Shown one piece after another: positions 43,863-49,953 of a DNA stretch of 49,953 nucleotides (within the stretch, counting starts at the first letter, position 1; each line of letters begins with the position of its first letter). A program made the translations under genes and the position numbers. This stretch comes from Planctomycetia bacterium (GTDB lineage: Bacteria > Planctomycetota > Phycisphaerae > Phycisphaerales > SM1A02). The stretch spans positions 1 to 49,953 of the forward strand of contig SXUJ01000003.1 of the NCBI GenBank assembly GCA_005790565.1, read 5' to 3'. Under the pieces are notes generated by a model. The model saw nothing but the letters and a program-made list of their open reading frames with translations, searched no databases and was not told the DNA's origin.

Positions 43863-45503
43863 CTAGTGTTGTGCGAGAAGCCTCCAGTTGTACAGAATGA
43901 GCGTCAATAGAATGAGATTGCCGGTCGACGCGACCACGGCGCCGAGGCCGAGGGAACCAGAACGCACCAACTGCTCGCCACCAGAAATGAAGAGCATGCA
44001 CGCAATCGCGGGAATGAACGCGAACATGTAAATCTGGAGTGGGAGCGCTCCTCGCATCCGCACGGCGAGCACGGCGCCAAGCAGGAGTGCCAAGGGTGCA
44101 GAGAACGCTTGATTCACGCGCTGCACGCAGCGAGCGAAAACATCCGCGCGAGTCTTTTCGAGTTCCCGTTGGAGGCCGTCGCGCTCGGATTGCAGTGTCG
44201 CGGCTGGCGCCGTTCCGACGGCGGAGAGCGGGCGAGCGCGGTAGGCATCCGCCTCCGCAATGCGTGTCTTCGAGGAGCCCGTCATGGCCGGATGCGGGGC
44301 ACTTCCCTCCTGCGCGAGGTTGAGGATTCGCCCTGGCCAACGCCCGCCCGCGCCGATGCCGCGCAAGTCCTCGACATCACTCGCCTTTACGCGCAACTCA
44401 AACAGCGCGCGCTCGCCTGGTTCGGATGCGATGAGCGCAAGCCCTGCGCTCGTCGCGTTCGTGCGTCTGGTCGCGATACCTCGGTCAAACTCCGTCAACT
44501 CAAGGAGCGTCGATACATCCAAGGGGACAAGCCCTTCCGGCACAACGCGCGCGTTCTTCACTTCGTAGGCTCGGCGAGAGGTTGCGTCCTCAAACCGTAC
44601 CACGCCGTCCATCGACGCCTCCGCGAGCGCGTTCCACGCGACGCAGGCCGCGAATGCCCGCTCAAACGCCAACCGCGACTCCAGCACCGGAAGGTAGTGC
44701 TCTGGATCATTCCACAGCGCCCACAATTCCGACGCGTTCATGCCGCGAGGACTCGGGCGAAAAGAGCGGCCAAGGTCAACCGCCTCTGGCACCACCGACG
44801 GCATGTAGATCAACGCCTTGTCGCCGCCTCGAAATCCCATCGCGTCGACGAGGGCAAGCTTGAGATAACTCGAACCGCCCCGCCGGTGGACATCCACGGT
44901 GGCGAACTTCGCGGTGAACTCGGTTGTGGGCATCCCATCGCGGCCGATTTCAACCGCCGCAACGCCCGCAAGCAAAAGTTCCGTCTCCGCGCCGTTGGCA
45001 TGCGGTCCCTCCACCACCCGAACCTGGTCCGCGTAGAGCTGCGTCTCACCGATCTTCAGCGACTCACCCTTCTCAACACTCGCCACAAAGAGCTTCGTCA
45101 CATCGTTGGCGAGCAGCTGCCTCATGCCGGTCCAGAATCGCGGGACACCAACATCGAGGAGCACCGCCATGACAACAAAAAGCACGACTCCTAAGACCAT
45201 CGCGGGAAGGAGTACCTTGCGGTAACTCAGACCGCACGCACTCATGGCGAGCACTTCATTGTCGACGGCGAGCCGCTGATAGACGATGGTTCCCGCAAAC
45301 GCGGCCGCGAACGGAATCGCGAATTGCATCATTGGGATGCTTGCCATCGCGACATACTGCAACAATTCATTCGGACCGAGAAGACTCTGAATGATCGGAC
45401 GAATCGCGGCGCCAAAGGCGATCACCGCCACAAGCACGGTCGTGGTGAGTGCAAAGTTCCGGAGAATGTCGAGAAGGATGGAGCGAAACAGAATTCGCGA
45501 CAT
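43863..45503 (-). CDS. lptF: LPS export permease, LptF-like (YjgP/YjgQ family)
   Basis: From ATG 45503 the 546-aa product (MSRILFRSILLDILRNFAL) has the family's six-helix layout. It keeps the first-helix segments IPMMQFAIPFAAAFAGTIVYQR and VDNEVLAMSACGLSYRKVLLPA, the latter a conserved LptF/G coupling region. The periplasmic part is longer than in Proteobacteria (about 350 aa), giving an unusually large protein. It starts an operon with lptG. The intergenic region to the pseudopilin operon (45504-45695) contains a small inverted repeat, TGCCG/CGGCA, near 45607, but no convincing promoter. Confidence 0.82.
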   Translation of the reverse strand: MSRILFRSILLDILRNFALTTTVLVAVIAFGAAIRPIIQSLLGPNELLQYVAMASIPMMQFAIPFAAAFAGTIVYQRLAVDNEVLAMSACGLSYRKVLLPAMVLGVVLFVVMAVLLDVGVPRFWTGMRQLLANDVTKLFVASVEKGESLKIGETQLYADQVRVVEGPHANGAETELLLAGVAAVEIGRDGMPTTEFTAKFATVDVHRRGGSSYLKLALVDAMGFRGGDKALIYMPSVVPEAVDLGRSFRPSPRGMNASELWALWNDPEHYLPVLESRLAFERAFAACVAWNALAEASMDGVVRFEDATSRRAYEVKNARVVPEGLVPLDVSTLLELTEFDRGIATRRTNATSAGLALIASEPGERALFELRVKASDVEDLRGIGAGGRWPGRILNLAQEGSAPHPAMTGSSKTRIAEADAYRARPLSAVGTAPAATLQSERDGLQRELEKTRADVFARCVQRVNQAFSAPLALLLGAVLAVRMRGALPLQIYMFAFIPAIACMLFISGGEQLVRSGSLGLGAVVASTGNLILLTLILYNWRLLAQH

Positions 45504-45695
45504 AGAAGGGCGCAATCCTCACGCATTTAGGCCATTCGCGCAAGCGGTCCGAGCGATCGACGCAATCGTTACAGATAGAACTTGAAACCAAGGCAAACAG
45601 GGTGAATGCCGTAGGTTCGGCAATGCCTCCTGCGGGCGTATCCGATTTCTAGTGAACGGTGCCCAATTCGTCGTGGGCTCCGCGAGGAGATTGGA

Positions 45696-46139
45696 ATGCC
45701 CCGAAGGGATCTGCATATCCGCTGTCGACCGCGTCGCGCAATCTCGCTCATCGAGACGCTCGTCGCAATGTTCGTGCTTTCGCTGGCAGGCGTGGCGGTT
45801 CTCAACCTTTTTGCGACCTCACACCAGAGTCGCAATGAGTCGAGCATTCGTCTCGCCGCCACTATGCGATCGGAAGAAGCTCTCTCGCGATTCGTTGGCG
45901 CGTCTCCGAGCGGGCGCAGAGACTTGCTCCGTGATGGCGAGTCACTCTCAAAGTTCGACTCGAACCTCCCCACGGGCAGCACCACCACCTTTTCGACGCA
46001 AGAGGAGACGCTCGCGCTCGGCGCCACGCGCGTCGAGATCCGCATCCTGCGAATTCGCGCGACCGTGCATGACGCCGATGGGCACACGCTCGCCACACTT
46101 GAGAGACTTGAACCGGTTGAAGAGAGGGGAACGCGATGA
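45696..46139 (+). CDS. GspI-like type II secretion/type IV pilus minor pseudopilin
   Basis: A 147-aa protein with a basic leader and a prepilin cleavage motif RRAISLIETLVAMFVLSL. The predicted processing site has Ala at -1 and Ile at +1. A beta-rich C-terminal domain follows. It is the first gene of a three-gene pseudopilin operon (I-J-K order). Minor pseudopilins of this set form the tip complex that primes pseudopilus assembly. The start ATG 45696 has GAGGAG 6 nt upstream. The stop overlaps the next start by 4 nt. Confidence 0.8.
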   Translation: MPRRDLHIRCRPRRAISLIETLVAMFVLSLAGVAVLNLFATSHQSRNESSIRLAATMRSEEALSRFVGASPSGRRDLLRDGESLSKFDSNLPTGSTTTFSTQEETLALGATRVEIRILRIRATVHDADGHTLATLERLEPVEERGTR

Positions 46140-46774
46140 CCGCCCCGCGATGCAATCGCCGCGGCTTCACGGTGGCGGAGCTCTTACTCTCGCTCGCCAT
46201 TCTCGTGTTCGTCGGCCTCGGCATCACTGGCGTGCTCGCCGCGACGGCGACCGCAATCGATGACCGCTCGAAGTTTGGGGATCCCGCAGTGCTTGCGGCG
46301 CTCGCGCGTACGCGAATCGATGCGGTGACGGGCGGTGCGCGCTGCGTGCTTGGGACGGAGGAATCCCCCACGCAGCGCACCCTTGTCCTCTGGCTCGACG
46401 ACGCGAGGCCAAGCGCCACCGCGCACGCGAGTGAACTTGGCTACCTTCGATTCGATCGGACGCGTGGCTCGCTTTGGCTCGATCTTCCCGACCCACTGCT
46501 GCGGAGTTCTCCCAGCGCGCTCGCGCGTCGAGATCCTGAACTCGACGCAGAAACGGGGTGGATGGGGTTCCGCGACGAGGAGGCCGCATCGGGCATGCTC
46601 CAGTCGGAGTTGCTCTACGAGGGACTTGCCGACTGCCGATTTGAACTCCCGCGCGACGCGCAGCGATCAGAGAGCTTTGCGATCCTTCTTGAACTACATC
46701 CGGACGCTGCGGCGAGCACGCGTGTGCTCCTGCTTCCCTTCGGCATTGAGGCGCATGAGGTACCTGTGCGATGA
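46136..46774 (+). CDS. GspJ-like minor pseudopilin
   Basis: The 212-aa product has a prepilin motif RRGFTVAELLLSLAILVFVG with Gly at -1 and the conserved Glu at +5. A beta-rich domain ending in VLLLPFGIEAHEVPVR follows. It is coupled to the gene before and after by 4-nt overlaps. Size and position match GspJ, though the family is too divergent to be certain. Confidence 0.78.
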   Translation: MTAPRCNRRGFTVAELLLSLAILVFVGLGITGVLAATATAIDDRSKFGDPAVLAALARTRIDAVTGGARCVLGTEESPTQRTLVLWLDDARPSATAHASELGYLRFDRTRGSLWLDLPDPLLRSSPSALARRDPELDAETGWMGFRDEEAASGMLQSELLYEGLADCRFELPRDAQRSESFAILLELHPDAAASTRVLLLPFGIEAHEVPVR

Positions 46775-48588
46775 GTCGAAGCCTGCACTCCATCACCCTT
46801 CGCCCATCGACTTCGGTGCGTGCGCGCCGCGGTGTCGCACTCGCCTTCGCGCTCATGGCGATTGGCCTCGCGTCGTTGATCGCGCTGTCCTATGCCAAGT
46901 CTCGCGATAGCACACTCAAAGCCGCCGATGAACTGCGCATCGCCGCACAGGCGCGCCTTGCCGCGAAGAATGGCATCGCACTCGCGACCGCCATGCTCGA
47001 CGCCGGGGTGATGCCATCACCTCGCGAGCAAGGCGTGCTCTTTGCGAGCGTACCCATCGGTGACGCACAGATGGACGCAACACTCTACGACCTTGAGACG
47101 AAACTTCCCGCATCCCAATTCACACGCGCATTCATGCTCGTCGTGGCAGGAATGAGCGGGAACATGCAGCAGGTCGCGACGGCCGTCGGACGCGTGCCCG
47201 CCCCCAATGCCTCGAGCTTGGCGGACGTGGATTTCTCTGAGTTTGCGATCTTTTCGACCACGACGATCGACATCGCTCCCGATGCCGCGCTCGCGCGTTG
47301 GAGCAACTCCCCCTTCGCGGCGCTGCATGAGCCACTCGCGGTTGCGACCACGGCGCTTGATCCAACGCAGGTCCGCATCGAACGCGATGCGGACGCGATC
47401 GACTTCGTCATCGGGCATGCGCGCCCACTTCCCACAAGTGCCGACGCGGCGCTCGTCTCGCTCGCCGATGGACGGCTCGCGATTCCCGACGCCATGACGC
47501 TGCCCGAACCACCAACGCCACCGACGCTGCCTGCGACTGCGGCGCTCGCTCTCGGAACTCCCTTCACGCTTGATGGGCTCGTCGAGTCGAGCGCACACGC
47601 GCCCGGGGACATTCGCGTTCCCGCTCGCGCCTCTGTCACCGTGCGCGGAGTCGTCACCATCGGCGCGGACGCTGACTTCAAGATCGAACGCGGCGCTCGT
47701 TTGACGGTCGAAGGTACGCTCGCGCTCGTCGTTGGCGATGACTTCATCCTCGAAGCTTCGGATGTGGAGGTTGCTCCTGGGGGAAGCCTTGTCATCTTCG
47801 TCGGTGGCGATGTGGAGATGGACAGCGCGTTCATAGGTCCGCTTCGCCAAGATTTCGACGAAGGACGGGATTCAAGCGGCCATGCGCAATGGGACGGCGG
47901 CGCCGAGCGCGCCGTGCTCTACTCCCTGCCGAAAGGAGCGAACAGAAGGAGCACAGCGGATGCACAATGGCGGCTCCGCGGCAACACCGTCGCGAAGGCA
48001 ACGCTCTATGCACCGAGTGCTGTCATCCGACTTGAAGGCACCTCTGCGCTCTATGGTCGCGCTGCGGGGCACAAGGTCGAATTGCTCACTGGCAGCGCAC
48101 TGTTCTATGACCCTGCGCTCGACGACCGACAAGGGTTCACCGCGTCTGCGAGTGGCGTCTATGACACCCGAGGTCGGGTGCACGCTGCGATCCGCGGACT
48201 CGCTTCTCTTTCTCCAGGAGATCTGTCACGACTCGCGAGCAATCTTGGTTCTCGCGTGCAAAGCGTCGCACGCAATCATCCCTTCCTTGAGCTTGCCATC
48301 GACACGCAGCGAAATGCCGAACAGCGCGCGGTCGAAACCAGTATCGCGTCGGCATTCGCGCGCGCGAGACACGCAAGCGAGCCGGAGCGAAATGGCGCGC
48401 GCCGCGGCGACCCCGAGGATGCGAGAGATGATGCGAGAGGTGATGCGAGAGGTGATGCGGCGAGTGACGAGTCGGAGATTGAGACGCGATCGCCGACTGC
48501 GGAGGCGCTGCTGCGGCGCATGACAACCCAGCAAGGTTCTTCCGTTCGACTGCTCACCGTCCAAGGAAGATCGGGCTCGGGCGACTGA
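46771..48588 (+). CDS. PilX/GspK-like pilus assembly protein with charged repeat tail
   Basis: A 605-aa protein with an N-terminal transmembrane helix (ARRGVALAFALMAIGLASLIAL), like GspK and PilX proteins, which lack a canonical +5 glutamate. From about residue 270 a repetitive beta-helix-like region (VPARASVTVRGVVTIGADAD to FVGGDVEMDSAFIG) resembles polymer-forming or right-handed beta-helix domains. Near the C-terminus an Arg/Asp/Gly/Ala-rich segment is encoded by 12-bp tandem repeats. It closes the I-J-K pseudopilin operon and would be a tip or adhesin-like component. Confidence 0.7.
   Translation: MSRSLHSITLRPSTSVRARRGVALAFALMAIGLASLIALSYAKSRDSTLKAADELRIAAQARLAAKNGIALATAMLDAGVMPSPREQGVLFASVPIGDAQMDATLYDLETKLPASQFTRAFMLVVAGMSGNMQQVATAVGRVPAPNASSLADVDFSEFAIFSTTTIDIAPDAALARWSNSPFAALHEPLAVATTALDPTQVRIERDADAIDFVIGHARPLPTSADAALVSLADGRLAIPDAMTLPEPPTPPTLPATAALALGTPFTLDGLVESSAHAPGDIRVPARASVTVRGVVTIGADADFKIERGARLTVEGTLALVVGDDFILEASDVEVAPGGSLVIFVGGDVEMDSAFIGPLRQDFDEGRDSSGHAQWDGGAERAVLYSLPKGANRRSTADAQWRLRGNTVAKATLYAPSAVIRLEGTSALYGRAAGHKVELLTGSALFYDPALDDRQGFTASASGVYDTRGRVHAAIRGLASLSPGDLSRLASNLGSRVQSVARNHPFLELAIDTQRNAEQRAVETSIASAFARARHASEPERNGARRGDPEDARDDARGDARGDAASDESEIETRSPTAEALLRRMTTQQGSSVRLLTVQGRSGSGD
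48418..48459 (+). repeat. 12-bp tandem repeat inside the PilX-like gene
   Basis: Three and a half copies of GATGCGAGAGGT (first copy with one change) encode D-A-R-G units. Twelve bp preserves the frame, so copy number could vary without disrupting the gene. Confidence 0.85.
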
Positions 48589-48642
48589 GTTTGCCTTGGC
48601 GAGCAAGCGTCCGACAAACTCGCCTGTCACCGACCACTCGTT

Positions 48643-49953
48643 TCAGCGCAGGCCGTATTCCTTGAGTTTGCGATAGAGCGTGCGCTCACCAATACCGAGC
48701 ATCTGTGCGGTCAATTCGCGGTTGCCGCCCGTCATCGCGAGCGTCTGTCGGATCGCTTCCTTTTCGAGCTTGTCAAGACCAACGCCTGCGAGCGTGCGCG
48801 TGGAGGGCAACTCGGAGTCGCTCTCGCTCGAGCGAATCTCCGCCGGAAAATCGCGGAGATCAATCGCGTCGCCTTGGCACATCACACTCAAACGATGGAT
48901 GAGATTGAAGAGTTCGCGCACATTGCCGGGCCAGTCGTACGCCACGAGGCGCAGCATCGCAGGCTGCGTGACATCGAGCCGAGGCCGTCCAATCTCCGCG
49001 CAGTACTTCATGACGGCATGCTGCACGAGTAACGGAATGTCATCCCTTCGATCACGCAGCGGCGGAACATGAATCTCTGCTCCCTTGAGTCGGAAGTACA
49101 GATCCTCGCGGAACCTCCCCTCTTGGACGAGCACTTTGAGATCTCGATTCGTAGCGGACACCAGCCGTACGTCGACCTTTTTCGCGTCGTTGGCACCGAG
49201 GCGCACCACATCGCCTGTCTCGAGAACGCGCAGTAACTTTGGCTGCATGGTGAGCGGCATGTCACCGATTTCATCGAGAAAAACACTGCCCTTGTCGGCG
49301 TACTCAAAGACGCCTTCTCGATCGCGATCCGCGCCGGTGAATGCGCCACGGACATGCCCGAACAACTGATCTTCAAGCAGACTCTCCGCCTGACCGGCCG
49401 CGTTAAAAGTCACCAATCGCCTCGCCGCGCGCCGCGACAAACGATGAATTGCGCTCGCGACGAGTTCCTTCCCCGTACCGCTTTCGCCCGTCACGAGAAC
49501 AGGGATGTTCGAAGGCGCGATCTGCCGCACCGTCTGAATCACGGCTCGCATCAAGGCACTTTCACCAATGATGCCCTCGAATCCAAAGCTCGCGCTCACT
49601 TGTCCTTTGAGCGATGCGTTCTGGGTTCGCAACGAGACGGTTTCCGCTGCGCGATGGACGAGGTTTCGCAGCACCACGAGATCGAGCGGCTTCTCAATGA
49701 AGTCATACGCGCCGCCCTGCAACGCCCTCTTTGCGGTGGGCACATCGCCGTGCGCGGTCACCATGATTGTCTCGGCGTCGGGCTGATGTTCCTTCGCGAG
49801 GGCGAGTACTCGGAGCCCGGAGTCCTCTGCCTCCATGACAAGGTCTGTCACGATCACATCGAAGTGACCATGCAGCAGTTCATTCTTCGCTTCCTTGAGG
49901 GAATGCACGATCGTGCAAACATGACCAGGACGACGCAGCGACTCTGCCATCGC
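48643..49953 (-). CDS. NtrC-type sigma-54-dependent response regulator (N-terminus outside the window)
   Basis: The visible 435+ aa lack roughly the first 10-20 residues. Residue numbers here count from the first Met in view. The receiver shows phospho-acceptor D36 (VIVTDLVME) and K87 (FIEKPLD). The AAA+ domain has Walker A GESGTGKE, the sigma-54 contact loop GAFTGA (200-205) and Walker B VFLDEIGD. SATNRDL and DWPGNVRELFNLIHR follow. A Fis-type HTH closes the protein (GNRELTAQMLGIGERTLYRKL). It should activate sigma-54 promoters on phosphorylation. Two flagellar sigma-54 promoters are in this window, so FlrC/FlgR-type flagellar control is plausible, though nitrogen or other control is not excluded. 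Confidence 0.92.
   Translation of the reverse strand, partial: AMAESLRRPGHVCTIVHSLKEAKNELLHGHFDVIVTDLVMEAEDSGLRVLALAKEHQPDAETIMVTAHGDVPTAKRALQGGAYDFIEKPLDLVVLRNLVHRAAETVSLRTQNASLKGQVSASFGFEGIIGESALMRAVIQTVRQIAPSNIPVLVTGESGTGKELVASAIHRLSRRAARRLVTFNAAGQAESLLEDQLFGHVRGAFTGADRDREGVFEYADKGSVFLDEIGDMPLTMQPKLLRVLETGDVVRLGANDAKKVDVRLVSATNRDLKVLVQEGRFREDLYFRLKGAEIHVPPLRDRRDDIPLLVQHAVMKYCAEIGRPRLDVTQPAMLRLVAYDWPGNVRELFNLIHRLSVMCQGDAIDLRDFPAEIRSSESDSELPSTRTLAGVGLDKLEKEAIRQTLAMTGGNRELTAQMLGIGERTLYRKLKEYGLR

Noticed and set aside
48418-48459. Short direct repeats considered as a CRISPR or recombination array
   Set aside because: They are contiguous 12-bp units without spacers, in frame within a coding sequence.
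1-49953. Frequent CGATCG and GCGATCGC words across the window
   Set aside because: They are scattered through coding sequence with no positional pattern. Without a count against background they cannot be called more than composition.

Overview
The window looks like part of the chromosome of a flagellated, Gram-negative planctomycete, most likely class Phycisphaerae. Three observations support this. Secreted proteins carry the GC-type dockerin tail. A pseudopilin-like protein has the H-X9-DG signature common in Planctomycetota. There is also a full outer-membrane logic: FlgI P-ring, an LptF/LptG pair and lipoproteins. Genes are packed tightly on both strands, many sharing start/stop codons or overlapping tail to tail. 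No rRNA, IS element, prophage or CRISPR array was seen.

Layout, left to right. At 0-6 kb on the minus strand lie a large flgL with a sigma-54-type promoter, the threonine-to-glycine pair kbl/tdh, a Tat-exported TIM-barrel protein and a small membrane protein. At 5.8-12.5 kb are secreted proteins: a beta-propeller-like protein, a penicillin-acylase-family hydrolase, a dockerin-tagged M12-type metalloprotease and a lipoprotein. A tRNA-Thr(CGT) follows, then a secreted HEAT-repeat protein. At 15.1 kb a clear cobalamin riboswitch precedes a secreted dockerin protein that overlaps an H-X9-DG pseudopilin gene. At 17.1-20.6 kb lie nadE and a mutL interrupted by an in-frame UAA in its ATPase motif. 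At 20.7-24.6 kb come an HTH-receiver regulator, threonine dehydratase and accB-accC.

At 24.7-27.8 kb is a BtuFCD-type ABC importer with a small membrane protein. Next are a coiled-coil membrane protein, an MsbA-type exporter, aroA, a GroES-like protein, two paralogous small membrane proteins, apt and hppD. At 34.8-38.5 kb is the flagellar operon flgI-flgJ-flgN-flgK, behind a near-perfect sigma-54 promoter. The right end holds a GT-C-like membrane protein, a zinc-ribbon protein, a SurA-like protein, lptG/lptF, a GspI/GspJ/PilX-like pseudopilin operon, and an NtrC-type sigma-54 activator cut by the window edge.

The most interesting points are two. One is the B12-riboswitch-controlled surface-protein/pseudopilin pair, a candidate uncharacterised cobalamin-acquisition module with an ABC importer 10 kb away. 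The other is the interrupted mutL. The two sigma-54 promoters on flagellar genes, with a sigma-54 activator in the same window, suggest the usual sigma-54 layer of flagellar control.
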